Assembly (NCBI RefSeq): GCF_001442625.1
Contig: NZ_LMZQ01000004.1
Span: 186,001-250,000 of the forward strand
From: Pedobacter ginsenosidimutans
GTDB lineage: Bacteria; Bacteroidota; Bacteroidia; Sphingobacteriales; Sphingobacteriaceae
Length of the DNA: 64,000 bases
Direction: 5' to 3'
How positions within the stretch are numbered: position 1 is the first letter of the stretch; every line of letters starts with the position of its first letter. The position numbers were made by a program, and so were the translations under genes. Shown piece by piece: positions 26,820 to 36,659 of this stretch. The notes under the pieces are model-generated. The model did no database searches, was not told where the DNA came from, and worked only from the letters and a program-made list of their open reading frames with translations.

Positions 26820-26958
26820 CGGAAGTTTATTTAATAATCAAAACGAAGATAAGTTAATCTTTGTTTGCAAAATAAGCCAGTCGGGGTTCTTTTTGCTTCG
26901 TCAAGGTAAAAGAAGTTAAATTTTATGATAAATTAATTATATTTAATAAAACAGCAAT

Positions 26959-28536
26959 ATGATGAATCAAAATTTGTTAAGCATTAAAATGATGGTGCTT
27001 ACCTGCTTATTATTTATCTCTAGCCAGTTATTTGCACAAAACGAATTAAGTCCGAGGCAAACCTATCCCGATTTATTTGAGAAAGTTCAAATGGCAAGAA
27101 TTTATCCTGATAGTAAATCTTTTGCAGATGCCATTCCAAAAAAGAGTCCTTCAGAAATCATGAAGGCTTATAACACACTAAAAAACAACCAAAATTTTAA
27201 CTTAACGGCATTCGTAAATGAATATTTTAATATGCCAGAAAGCCATCATGCGACTTACCAATCAAATATTAGTGCAGGTATTGAAAAACACCTGGATACC
27301 TTATGGACGGTTTTAAAAAGAGATCCAGATACGGCTTCCATCTACCAAACATCACTGCTGCCATTACCGAAGCCCTATATTGTTCCCGGTGGCCGGTTCA
27401 GGGAAATTTATTATTGGGATTCTTATTTTACAATGCTCGGTTTGCAAAAGGCCGGCAGATCAAAAACCATAAAAGATATGGTTGACAATTTCGCTTACCT
27501 CATTAATAAATATGGTTTTATCCCCAATGGAAACCGTACTTATTATTTAACACGTTCGCAGCCCCCGTTTTTTGCTGCTATGGTTCAGTTGCTTACCCAG
27601 CATGATAAAAATGTAAAACTTGCAGATTATAAGGACGTTCTGGAAAAAGAATATAATTTTTGGATGAAAGGGGCTAGTCAGTTAAGCAATGGCAAGGCGA
27701 TAAACCATGTAGTAAAACTTGCTGACGGCGCTATTTTAAACCGTTACTATGATGCCGGCGATCAGCCCCGCGAAGAATCGTACAGGGAGGATTTTGAAGC
27801 CGCTAAATTAACCAAACAGGTTCCGTCCACGTTTCTTAGAAATGTACGCTCTGCTGCAGAATCGGGTTGGGATTTTAGCAGCAGGTGGTTTGCCGATGGT
27901 AAAAGTTACAACCAGATTATTACCACGGATTTGCTTCCGGTTGATTTAAATACTTTATTATATAATCTCGAAACTGCCATTGCTACGGCAAACAACGAGG
28001 CAGGCAACAAAACAAAGGCTGCTCTATTTAATAAAAAAGCTAATCTGCGTAAAATAGCTATCCTAAAATACTTCTGGAACAAAAAACAGGGCTTTTTTAC
28101 TGATGATAATTGGAAAAGCCGATCACTTTCTAACCAGCTTACACTTGCAGCAGCATTTCCATTGTATTTTAAATTGGCAACATTGGCACAGGCCAAAGCT
28201 GTTAAAGAAAAAGTGGAAAGGAATTTTCTTAAAACAGGTGGCTTAGTTACCACATTAACTACTACAAAAGAGCAATGGGATTCGCCAAATGCATGGGCAC
28301 CGCTGCAATACATTAGCATTGCGGGATTGCGCAATTATGGATACAATAAACTGGCCGACACCATTAGCATGAGATGGATAAACCTTAATATTTCTGTATT
28401 TAAAGGCACTGGCAAATTAATGGAGAAGTATAATGTGGTAGAAACGGACAGTAAAGGTGGAGGCGGGGAATATCCACTTCAGGATGGCTTCGGTTGGACA
28501 AACGGAGTACTCTTAAAACTGATGAAAAACAATTAA
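26959..28536 (+). CDS. treA: Periplasmic alpha,alpha-trehalase (GH37)
   Basis: 525 residues with a signal peptide ending QLFAQ. Both GH37 signatures are present: PGGRFREIYYWDSYF (near 140) and QWDSPNAWAPLQ (near 438). The C-terminal GGGGEYPLQDGFGWTNGV is typical too. It splits trehalose into two glucoses by inversion, in the periplasm. It is convergent with a SusD-SusC pair across a shared terminator, suggesting a small trehalose or alpha-glucoside use locus. A second in-frame ATG follows directly (MMNQ). Gene symbol follows the periplasmic enzyme of E. coli. Confidence 0.95.
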   Translation: MMNQNLLSIKMMVLTCLLFISSQLFAQNELSPRQTYPDLFEKVQMARIYPDSKSFADAIPKKSPSEIMKAYNTLKNNQNFNLTAFVNEYFNMPESHHATYQSNISAGIEKHLDTLWTVLKRDPDTASIYQTSLLPLPKPYIVPGGRFREIYYWDSYFTMLGLQKAGRSKTIKDMVDNFAYLINKYGFIPNGNRTYYLTRSQPPFFAAMVQLLTQHDKNVKLADYKDVLEKEYNFWMKGASQLSNGKAINHVVKLADGAILNRYYDAGDQPREESYREDFEAAKLTKQVPSTFLRNVRSAAESGWDFSSRWFADGKSYNQIITTDLLPVDLNTLLYNLETAIATANNEAGNKTKAALFNKKANLRKIAILKYFWNKKQGFFTDDNWKSRSLSNQLTLAAAFPLYFKLATLAQAKAVKEKVERNFLKTGGLVTTLTTTKEQWDSPNAWAPLQYISIAGLRNYGYNKLADTISMRWINLNISVFKGTGKLMEKYNVVETDSKGGGGEYPLQDGFGWTNGVLLKLMKNN

Positions 28537-28586
28537 GTAAACACTTCTTTTTTCATGTTTTTTCCAATCGATTTTTATAAAAATAA

Positions 28587-28639
28587 AGAGGCCGTACCGT
28601 TAACAGAATATAATCAGCCTGCTAACCGTTACGGCCTCT
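28587..28639. terminator. Bidirectional terminator between trehalase and SusD genes
   Basis: AGAGGCCGTA (28587-28596) pairs perfectly with TACGGCCTCT (28630-28639), with further partial pairing inside. On the minus strand TTATTTTTAT follows, so it suits the SusD transcript best. Confidence 0.75.
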
Positions 28640-28656
28640 GGTGTAGATATTAAATT

Positions 28657-30165
28657 TTAATAACCCGGATTTTGTATCAGGTTGGGGTTACCAAGTTGAT
28701 TATCGGGGATAGGAAAAAGCAGGTATTTAGCCTCACTTGCTGGTTTTTCCTGCCATGCAGCGAGAAATTTACCAAAACGGATTAAATCCTGTCTCCTAAA
28801 GCTTTCCCAGTATAACTCACGTCCACGTTCGTCCAATAAAATATCCAATGTTAAATTTGGTAAAATTGAAGCGCCCCTAACGGTTCTGATCGAATTCACA
28901 ATCGCTAAGGCAGGAGCCGGCTGCGATGTTCTTAACTGGGCCTCTGCTTTCATTAATAATACATCGGCGTAACGGAAATAAACCCAGTCATTATCAGGCT
29001 TTTTAGAGCCTGCATTAGGGTAATCTATTGGGTATTTAACTACCCTAATACCTGCAACTTCTAGATGGTTTGGATCACGTTCAATAATTGCGACTTCTGG
29101 TGTAAAGGCTAAAGGATTACCTTTTCTGTCTTTCAAAGCAACACCATTTTGGTCAAACTGCTGGCCGATAAGAAAACCAACCCTGATGCCAGAAATGTTT
29201 GTTTGTCCGGTGTAGCTCCCACCCCTTCTTTTATCGCCAGCCTCAAACTTATTGTAGAAGTTAGATAATGAAGAAAAGCCATTATAGCCATTAGGATTTT
29301 GGTTATAGTGTAAAGTACATTTCCATTGTCCATCTAAATCGCTACCATCATTTCCTGCAGTATTTTCAGCAGTAAAAATATTTTCTTTAGATAAAACATT
29401 GTTCGTAGGTGCAAAGTTATCGAAATAGTTTGCTGATAATACATACCCACCAGTTGAAATCTCATCAGCTAAAGCGATTACTTTCGCCATGTCCGCAGCA
29501 TCGAAAGTTGGCGCAGCACGATTTAGGAAAGCACCTTTATTAAGGTAAATTTTCATTAAAAGTGTTTTAGCGGCATTCTTATTCGCCACATTTGCAGGCC
29601 CGTTTGGTAAATCAGGAATAATAGCATTTAATTCGGTAATTAAATAAGCAATTTCATCAGCTGCATTTCTAACCTTAGAAGGAAGTGTTACACCTTCCCC
29701 TGTGTCACGGTAAGGAACTTGTCCCCAGCCATCTAAAATAGAAAATTGAGCGAAAGCTCTAAGAAAACGAGCTTCCGCAGCTTGTGCTGCAGTAGGATTA
29801 AATCTTAAAACAGTTGTAGCTGCATAACTGATACTATTTAAATCCCTAAAGACACCGGATATTCTTCCATCGTCTGCTGCCCATTTGTGTAAATGAAGCG
29901 CTCTCCATGCACCATTATCATCCCAATCACCAGCTCTAGTAGGAACAATTGCTTCATCTGAAGTAACTTCCTGTAATGCAGACCAATTCCAAGGCGCTTG
30001 ATATGGGCCTCGCATAGCAATATAAGCTGCAGAAATTAATCCTGGTACATTCCCCTGAGAAAGTGTTCCCGAATTTACTTGCCCGTGCAGATCTTCATCA
30101 AGTTTTGTACAAGCTGAAAAAGTAATAGCTATTACTCCAAAGCATAAAATATATTTATTTTTCAT
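28657..30165 (-). CDS. RagB/SusD-family outer-membrane lipoprotein
   Basis: 502 residues from the ATG at 30163-30165; an earlier in-frame start would place 13 residues before the lipoprotein signal. The lipobox FSAC (about residue 18-19) is followed by TKLDEDLHGQ. The chain has SusD marks: EARFLRAFAQF (helical repeat), FRYADVLLMKAEAQ and ELYWESFRRQDLIRFGKF. It caps the SusC pore and binds the substrate on the cell surface. The gene lies 16 bases after SusC and is translated from the same message. Confidence 0.94.
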   Translation of the reverse strand: MKNKYILCFGVIAITFSACTKLDEDLHGQVNSGTLSQGNVPGLISAAYIAMRGPYQAPWNWSALQEVTSDEAIVPTRAGDWDDNGAWRALHLHKWAADDGRISGVFRDLNSISYAATTVLRFNPTAAQAAEARFLRAFAQFSILDGWGQVPYRDTGEGVTLPSKVRNAADEIAYLITELNAIIPDLPNGPANVANKNAAKTLLMKIYLNKGAFLNRAAPTFDAADMAKVIALADEISTGGYVLSANYFDNFAPTNNVLSKENIFTAENTAGNDGSDLDGQWKCTLHYNQNPNGYNGFSSLSNFYNKFEAGDKRRGGSYTGQTNISGIRVGFLIGQQFDQNGVALKDRKGNPLAFTPEVAIIERDPNHLEVAGIRVVKYPIDYPNAGSKKPDNDWVYFRYADVLLMKAEAQLRTSQPAPALAIVNSIRTVRGASILPNLTLDILLDERGRELYWESFRRQDLIRFGKFLAAWQEKPASEAKYLLFPIPDNQLGNPNLIQNPGY

Positions 30166-30181
30166 ATTGAAAAAAATTAAG

Positions 30182-33100
30182 TTATAGAGAAAAATTAACA
30201 CCAAAATTGAACGTCCTTGCTGTTGGATAAGCAGTATAATCTATACCCGCTGAAGGAACACCATTAACACTTTTATTTATATTGACTTCTGGGTCAAAGC
30301 CTGTGTATTTGGTAATAACGAAAAGATTTTGCCCGTTAACATAAACATTTAGCGATTTGATTGCTTTACCAATGTTGCCGATATTGTAATTAATGGTAGC
30401 ATTAGCCAATTTTATGTAGTCTCCTTTTTCTATATACCTAGATGATGCTGCAATAGGATTAGCAAGTGATTCCTGAATCTCTGAATTTAATAATCCTGAT
30501 GAGACATTTCTATTGCCCAAGTTTGAAATCGCTAATACAGAATTTGCGGTATTATTATAAATACTTTGTCCGAATGCTCCATTAAAATTTGCAGTAAAAG
30601 ATATTTTTTTATACCTAATATTTGTACTCAGCCCCATAATAAATTTTGGATTAGGATTACCAACATAATATTTTGTAAACCCATCATCAGTATATAAGGA
30701 AAAGCCATTCGCACCTAAGCCGTTGTATTGTCTGGTTACCATAGCAAACAATGGCAAGCCATTTTGAATAACCTCAGTAGTTACATCGCTTAACCCCTGA
30801 CCGCTTAATGAACCCGTTTTTATTAAATCATTTAAATTTTTGACTGTGTTTTTGATATAAGTTACATTACCACCTAAGGACCATGATACGTTATCCTTTT
30901 CGATGATATTGGTATTCAGATTGATCTCCAAGCCTTTGTTGATAATCTCACCATTCAAATTTTTCCATGTAATTACATTTCCTTGCTCTGCAGGAGCAAA
31001 TGCTGTCTGCGGATATAATAGATCTTTTGTTGTTTTGTTAAAATAATCGATACTTCCCGTTATTTTATTTCCAAATAGTCCAAAATCTACACCAATGTTA
31101 GTTTGTTTATCTTCCTGCCATTTTAGGTTATCGTTTTGATTATTTATACCTACCTGGGGTATAGGATCTCCGGCCTTACTAGGTGTTCTATACACAAAAC
31201 GCTGTTGGGACGAGCCGGAAGGAAAATCCTGATTACCTGTTTTACCATAACCAGCTCTAATTTTTAATAGATCTACCCACTTCACATCGGTAAAAAAACT
31301 TTCTTCTTTAATGTTCCAGGCTATTGCAAATGAAGGAAAATACCCATATTTATTATTTGCACCAAACTTGGTTGAACCATCAGATCTAATTGTTGCTGTT
31401 AATATGTATTTATTATCATAGTTAAAAATACCCCTGGCGAAATATGATTGCAATTCAGTTGTAGGATCGTTGCTTGTTACAAATGTCCTGTTCGACTTTA
31501 GAGTAGCTTCAAATGCATCAGTATAGTCGAGAGGAAGATCACCAAATCCAGTTGCAGTGTTAACTGCGCTTTTATTTATAAAATTTGAGTATTCATATCC
31601 GAGTACTACATTTGCATTTAGTTTATTTACAATCTCCTTATTAAAATTTAAAGTATTTGTAAATTGTTGTGTTACTAGTTCTGTATTGGAATAACTCGCA
31701 TATCCGCCTAAGAAATCTCCAGAAGGCTGAATACCCTGAAGATTTAAAGTACTTCTGGTTGATGCTCTTCTGATACCTGTGCTGTAATTAACACTGGCAA
31801 GCATACGATATTCTAACCACGGCGTAATTTTATAGTAAGGAGAAACGCTTCCTAAAATAGTCGAAACTTTAGCTTTATCGTTATTCGCAGCCAGGGCAGC
31901 CAAAGGGTTGATGGTGGTAGAACCGTAATCGATAAATAAACTTCCATCAGGATTATAAAAAGACTGCGTAGGGTTCCACGATAGTGCCTGAGAAATTAAA
32001 CTTCCTGTAAAACCTGCATCAGTAGTAATTGGGGCTATACTTTCCAGGTACTGGTTGCTGATCATGTTAATGTCCAGCCCCAGCTTTTTACTTTCCAAAA
32101 ATTTGAAATTACCGTTAAAGCCTGCACTGTATTTTTTAAAATCGGTTGATTTAATGATTCCCTGCTGGTTCTGATAGCCGAGGGATGCCCGGAAAGTGTT
32201 TCCGTTATTGCCACCGCTTATCCCTACAGAATAATTCTGGTTGTAAGCTGTACGGGTAATGGCATCCAGCGCATCTACGTTGCTGCCGAAATCGCCAGTG
32301 GTGAGGTTATATTTTTTTAATGCTGCACGGTATTCATCGCCCGTTAAAACATCAACCCGTCTTGCAATGTTACTTACGCCTGCAGATGCACTTACATCAA
32401 CTTTGGTCTCACCTGATTTTCCTCTTTTAGTGGTAATTAAAACCACACCATAGGCAGCACGCGAACCATAAATTGCTGTAGCCGATGCATCTTTTAATAT
32501 CTCCATCGATTCGATATCGGCCGGATTGATAAAGTTTAGCGGGTTACCATCGGGCGCGGTACCGATACCTGCACTGGTTGATGGTCTTGCCGATCGTCCA
32601 TCAAGTGCTACTCCATCGACTACATAAAGGGGCTGTCCGGTTCCGGTAATGGCAGAATTACCCCTTATCCGAACGGTAGAGGCACCACCCGGTTGCCCAC
32701 TGTTATTGATCATCTGTACACCTGCAACTTTACCCTGTATTAACTGATCGGGGGCATTTAGCGGGCCTTTATTAAAATCTTTGGCCGATACGGTTGTTGC
32801 CGCACCTGTTAAATCATTTTTTCTAACCGATGCATAACCGACAACCACAACAGCTTCGAGGTTATTGAGCGAACTTAAGGTAATGTTAAGCAGGGTTTGA
32901 TTATTGATATTTACAGTTTGTGATTCATAACCCACAAAACTGACCGTTAGTCGGGCTGTTCCAGTTGGAGCAGTAATCTGATATTTACCTTCAGCATCGC
33001 TTTGAGTTCTTGTACTAGTACCGGTTAACTGTACAGTTGCGCCCGCTAAAGGCATTTTATCACTATCGTATATTATACCTTTTACGGTGATTTGGGCAAA

Positions 33101-33214
33101 AGCCGCTGTGCTCAATAGTAGCATCAGGAGACTTAAGCCTATCAGTTTCTTTAATGAATACAATTTCTGTTTTAGGGATAAAACAGACCGATTGCCTGTT
33201 AAAGTAATGTTCAT
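30182..33214 (-). CDS. SusC/RagA-family TonB-linked outer-membrane transporter
   Basis: 1010 residues. A signal peptide preceded by a 25-residue basic lead ends AAFAQ. Then a carboxypeptidase-regulatory-like domain (VKGIIYDSDKMPLAGATV), the SusC plug marks (VVVVGYASVRKNDLTGA, QLIQGKVAGVQ, PLYVVDGVALDG, SATAIYGSRAAYGVVLITTKRGKSG) and a large barrel. With the downstream SusD it forms a pedal-bin importer. The nearest carbohydrate enzyme is the convergent trehalase, so a trehalose-containing or alpha-glucan ligand is possible (inference). No anti-sigma, ECF or HTCS regulator is adjacent. Confidence 0.95.
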   Translation of the reverse strand: MNITLTGNRSVLSLKQKLYSLKKLIGLSLLMLLLSTAAFAQITVKGIIYDSDKMPLAGATVQLTGTSTRTQSDAEGKYQITAPTGTARLTVSFVGYESQTVNINNQTLLNITLSSLNNLEAVVVVGYASVRKNDLTGAATTVSAKDFNKGPLNAPDQLIQGKVAGVQMINNSGQPGGASTVRIRGNSAITGTGQPLYVVDGVALDGRSARPSTSAGIGTAPDGNPLNFINPADIESMEILKDASATAIYGSRAAYGVVLITTKRGKSGETKVDVSASAGVSNIARRVDVLTGDEYRAALKKYNLTTGDFGSNVDALDAITRTAYNQNYSVGISGGNNGNTFRASLGYQNQQGIIKSTDFKKYSAGFNGNFKFLESKKLGLDINMISNQYLESIAPITTDAGFTGSLISQALSWNPTQSFYNPDGSLFIDYGSTTINPLAALAANNDKAKVSTILGSVSPYYKITPWLEYRMLASVNYSTGIRRASTRSTLNLQGIQPSGDFLGGYASYSNTELVTQQFTNTLNFNKEIVNKLNANVVLGYEYSNFINKSAVNTATGFGDLPLDYTDAFEATLKSNRTFVTSNDPTTELQSYFARGIFNYDNKYILTATIRSDGSTKFGANNKYGYFPSFAIAWNIKEESFFTDVKWVDLLKIRAGYGKTGNQDFPSGSSQQRFVYRTPSKAGDPIPQVGINNQNDNLKWQEDKQTNIGVDFGLFGNKITGSIDYFNKTTKDLLYPQTAFAPAEQGNVITWKNLNGEIINKGLEINLNTNIIEKDNVSWSLGGNVTYIKNTVKNLNDLIKTGSLSGQGLSDVTTEVIQNGLPLFAMVTRQYNGLGANGFSLYTDDGFTKYYVGNPNPKFIMGLSTNIRYKKISFTANFNGAFGQSIYNNTANSVLAISNLGNRNVSSGLLNSEIQESLANPIAASSRYIEKGDYIKLANATINYNIGNIGKAIKSLNVYVNGQNLFVITKYTGFDPEVNINKSVNGVPSAGIDYTAYPTARTFNFGVNFSL

Positions 33215-33318
33215 AATTGATTTAATTAATTGGTTAGAAAATTAGGAGTAGTTAAGGATTCAGAATTTTCTGATTTAAGGTGGAGTATGTTTCATAGTTT
33301 CTATTTTTTATGTTCGTA

Positions 33319-33582
33319 TTAGTTGATTATACCTTTAATATTTGTGCAGTGGGACAATCCAAAATTTACGGGATCGTTCCCGACATTTGTGATGTCAATA
33401 TGATTGAGCATTTTTAACTCATATTTATTCTTATCTACAAGCGAAAGGCATTTTGTTGGCGTATTTTGATAATTGTAAAGATCATTTCCTTTATTTTCAA
33501 AACTGCTGGCAATAGGCAGCGGCTGGCCGGTAATGAAAGAAAGCAGGAGGGATAAAATGATAAACAGTTTCAATTGTCTCAT
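33319..33582 (-). CDS. Small secreted protein, 87 residues, unknown
   Basis: The N-terminus is a signal peptide (MRQLKLFIILSLLLSFITG). The mature part of about 68 residues is polar with two Cys (CLSLVDK, SHCTNIKG) that could form one disulfide. No family recognised. It lies 104 bases upstream of SusC on the same strand and might be the first gene of that transcript. The signal peptide is the main reason to call it. Confidence 0.5.
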   Translation of the reverse strand: MRQLKLFIILSLLLSFITGQPLPIASSFENKGNDLYNYQNTPTKCLSLVDKNKYELKMLNHIDITNVGNDPVNFGLSHCTNIKGIIN

Positions 33583-34026
33583 AATTTTCGGTACAATAAA
33601 TCGGATCCCTACGAATAGGAACCTGAACTATTGTGATTTAGTTTAGTATTTGGTTAATGTAATGATTAAGTGTCTGTGATGAAAGATTAAGCTTACACCT
33701 CTTATCCATTTAATAATATGAAGATAGCTTATAAATTATGTAAAACCATAAAAAGGAAAATAATTTATCGAGGCAACTTGCTATCGGAGAACTGCTGCGA
33801 TTTATAAGATGTGACAAAGAGGGTTTGGCCAGGTAGCAATTGAGTATTAATAACACAGACAAAGCCTTAAAAGGCTACAAGTTGACTTTTTGGTAGTATG
33901 AATTTAAAATTGATTCCCGTTACCTTTACACATAGATTTGCTTTGAGAAAAGTTATTTGAAGATATATTTAGTCACGGAGACTCGGAAAACATAACAAAA
34001 ATTGTGGCCAATTTTGATATAAATAG
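33583..34026. other. Intergenic stretch without a recognised gene
   Basis: AT-rich and free of convincing ORFs. It would contain the promoter of the 87-residue gene and the SusC-SusD unit, but no clear TAnnTTTG box was found. Confidence 0.4.
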
Positions 34027-34062
34027 TGAACCCCAAAAGTTTTGTACAACTTTTGGGGTTCA
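34027..34062 (-). terminator. Terminator of the DPP IV-like gene
   Basis: TGAACCCCAAAAGTT (34027-34041) pairs exactly with AACTTTTGGGGTTCA (34048-34062) around a six-base loop. It lies 25 bases beyond the stop codon of the leftward peptidase gene. The T-run after the stem is short (TATTTATATC). Confidence 0.8.
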
Positions 34063-34087
34063 ATCAAAAAAATAAAGTCTTTAAAAA

Positions 34088-36223
34088 TTATCTTGCTGTG
34101 GGGCCTTTCATCTGGTAATCTTTAGGTGGTTCTGCTCCTAAAAGATGTTGTACAAAGTAGTCCCAACGGCGACGCGTCATATAAGGCGAGTATTCCCCAT
34201 AACCGTGTGCACTATTTGGAAAAATAACCAGATCGAAAGATTTATTTGCTTTTTCTAATGCCTCTACAACTAATAGTGTATTGTAGGGTGGTACATTATC
34301 ATCCATCATACCGTGCACCAGCATCAGTTTTCCCTTTAGGTTTTTAGCATAGTTCTGATTGGCTTGTGCTTCGTAATCAGAATTTTCTACTAAACCATTG
34401 TAACGTTCGCCCCAATCGTCCTCGTAGTTTCTATTTTCATGATTACCTGATTCAGAAATCCCTACTTTAAAGAAATCCGGATAACGGAACATGGCCGCAG
34501 CAGTAGCAAAACCTCCACCCGAATGCCCCCAGATGCCTACTTTTGTTGTATCAATAGGATATTTGGCAGAGAGCTGTCTGATGGCTGCGATCTGATCAGG
34601 CAAAGTATTTTCAGCCATATTACCATAGCTCATATCATGAAAACTTTTAGAGCGGTCTGGATTACTTGTTCCTTCTATTACCACTACAATAAAGCCCAGC
34701 TCCGCCAAAGCCTGGTTATCGCCACGTGAGGCCGCGAAAGACCAACTACCTACACTACCGCCCTGAGGACCTGGATAAATATAATCGATAACCGGATATT
34801 TCTGCCCTGCATCCATTTTTGTCGGTGTGAAAACCAATCCGTAGATATCGGTTTTACCATCTTTGGCTTTAACAGAAACCGGGATAGGTGCTTTCCAGCC
34901 AATAGCAGTTAATCTAGATACATCTGTTTTCTCTAAAGTGTTGATCAGTTTTCCGCTGATACTTCTTAAAACCGTAACGGCTGGTACATCTGGTTGCGAA
35001 TAAGTATCTACGAAATATTCGAATGATGGAGAAAATACTACCTGATGGTTTCCTTCTTCAGGGGTTAACAATGCTAGATTTTTTCCATTGAAACTGATTT
35101 TGTATAAATGACTGAAATAAGGATTGCCTTTTTCCCGGCCGTTAGCCATGAAGTAAAGCGTGCGTGTTTTTTCGTCTACTTTAACTAAACGGGTTACTAC
35201 GAAATCGCCTTTGGTAATCTGGTTTTTTAATTTTCCACTGGTAGCATCGTATAAATATAAATGCCCCCAGTCATCTCTTTCCGAGTACCAGATAATCTCT
35301 TTAGACGCCGGAAGGTAACGCCAGTTGATGGCTCCCTGGCCAGATTCGTACTGTGTTTTTACCGTTTCTTCGAAAACTTCGCGAACCGCACCCGTTGTGG
35401 TATTCGCAATGCGGAATTTTTCATTTTTATGATCGCGGGAGGTAGATACAAATGCCACTTCAGTTCCATCGGCTTTCCAGTCGATATCATCAAAAGTACC
35501 ACTACTCGAAATATCATCGCTTAAAGTAGCACGGTGTTGATCTGCAGGGATATTTAGCGAAACTACCTTAGCGTTTTCTACATCAATCACTACCCTTCTA
35601 ATGGTTGCGATCTGCTTATCGCCAGGTAAAGGATATTTCCAGGCTTTTAATACTGGCGCGCCAACATTTGTGGTTACCAGGTACATTTCTTTTGAGTTTC
35701 TTTGGTCTTGTTGAAAAGTGGCTATCTTTTTCGAATCAGGTGACCAGCGCAAAATTGGCGCGTCGCTATGTTTCCATCCCGCATTATCGGTAGCATAACC
35801 ATAATCCTTAATGCCATCAGTGGTCAATTGTGTTAATTTTCCGGTGGCTACATCTTTAACAAAAAGGTTGTAATCTTTAATTAAAATGGTTTTTTTCCCA
35901 TCGGGAGATAAGACTTCATTACGCCCAGCCCCGCGACGTGATGGCATTGCACTACCTTTATAATCGGTAGTTAAAGTTTTTGTTTTCTTTACCGGATCTA
36001 CCAAAAAAGTCTGTTCAGTGCCATTGGTTTTAGTGGTGTACCAGAATTTATCGCCCTCCAGCCAGTTAGGTTGCACGCTGGCATGGTCGATGTACTTTGC
36101 GGTATTATAGCTCATAAAACTTTCCGCTCTTTCGTAATCTTTAACGGTTAAAGCCTTCTGTTGAGCATTTGCTGTAATGGCCAAAGTACAAGCCGTTACG
36201 GTAAGCCAATATTTATTCATCAT
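34088..36223 (-). CDS. S9-family serine peptidase, dipeptidyl-peptidase IV-like
   Basis: 711 residues with a signal peptide ending ITANAQ. An eight-bladed propeller domain (DPP IV N-terminal, about 90-450) carries LRWSPDSKKIATFQQDQR, DDIDWKADGTEVAFVS and ERDDWGHLYLYD. The alpha/beta-hydrolase domain has Ser in GIWGHSGGGFA, Asp in HGMMDDNVPP and His in FPNSAHGYG. It releases N-terminal dipeptides, commonly after Pro or Ala, in the periplasm. The nucleophile elbow GHSGGG differs from GWSYGG of DPP IV, so specificity may differ. Monocistronic. Confidence 0.92.
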   Translation of the reverse strand: MMNKYWLTVTACTLAITANAQQKALTVKDYERAESFMSYNTAKYIDHASVQPNWLEGDKFWYTTKTNGTEQTFLVDPVKKTKTLTTDYKGSAMPSRRGAGRNEVLSPDGKKTILIKDYNLFVKDVATGKLTQLTTDGIKDYGYATDNAGWKHSDAPILRWSPDSKKIATFQQDQRNSKEMYLVTTNVGAPVLKAWKYPLPGDKQIATIRRVVIDVENAKVVSLNIPADQHRATLSDDISSSGTFDDIDWKADGTEVAFVSTSRDHKNEKFRIANTTTGAVREVFEETVKTQYESGQGAINWRYLPASKEIIWYSERDDWGHLYLYDATSGKLKNQITKGDFVVTRLVKVDEKTRTLYFMANGREKGNPYFSHLYKISFNGKNLALLTPEEGNHQVVFSPSFEYFVDTYSQPDVPAVTVLRSISGKLINTLEKTDVSRLTAIGWKAPIPVSVKAKDGKTDIYGLVFTPTKMDAGQKYPVIDYIYPGPQGGSVGSWSFAASRGDNQALAELGFIVVVIEGTSNPDRSKSFHDMSYGNMAENTLPDQIAAIRQLSAKYPIDTTKVGIWGHSGGGFATAAAMFRYPDFFKVGISESGNHENRNYEDDWGERYNGLVENSDYEAQANQNYAKNLKGKLMLVHGMMDDNVPPYNTLLVVEALEKANKSFDLVIFPNSAHGYGEYSPYMTRRRWDYFVQHLLGAEPPKDYQMKGPTAR

Positions 36224-36659
36224 GTTAGTTAATCTTGCGCTAAAAATAAGACTGTTTTAGGAAATGATTGGTATTAATCATGATACAAATTTAGGTGGTA
36301 TATCGTTTTTAACCACAAAGAACACGGAGAGAAGGCATGAAGGGTACAGCGCTGGGAGCACATAATCTTCTTCAATCTGCGGTCAACCTATAACTTAATG
36401 CACCTAGCTGATTCCGCAGATCAACCTAGGGGCAAATCTATCAACCATTCTCCATCTTACATTTTTTATTATCTTTACCTCAAACAGTAGATATGAACAG
36501 AAAGAGTTGTCTTCCTCCACCTAAACCTTAATAAATAGCATATTGGTATGCAATGAGCATCCAGTCGATTTTGTTATCGGCATCTTGACATTGACCAGAA
36601 CCGTTTTATTTATTAATTTTTAATTCATGTCCTTTTTTTGGACGGGCAGATAATTCTTT
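36224..36659. other. Intergenic stretch with repeat remnants and a promoter-like box
   Basis: It contains CTGCGGTCAACCTA and a reversed CCGCAGATCAACCTA-like copy (about 36376-36432), and CCATCTTACATTTTTTATTATCTTTACC (a TATCTTTA box near 36470) resembling the leader before 16703 and 55556. That box is 190 bases before the transporter ATG, so a long leader is possible. No gene supported. Confidence 0.45.

Noticed and set aside
36493..36531. 12-codon frame after a TATCTTTA box, a possible leader peptide for the EamA gene
   Set aside because: Too short, no pairing terminator or codon enrichment that would suggest attenuation, and 130 bases from the gene.
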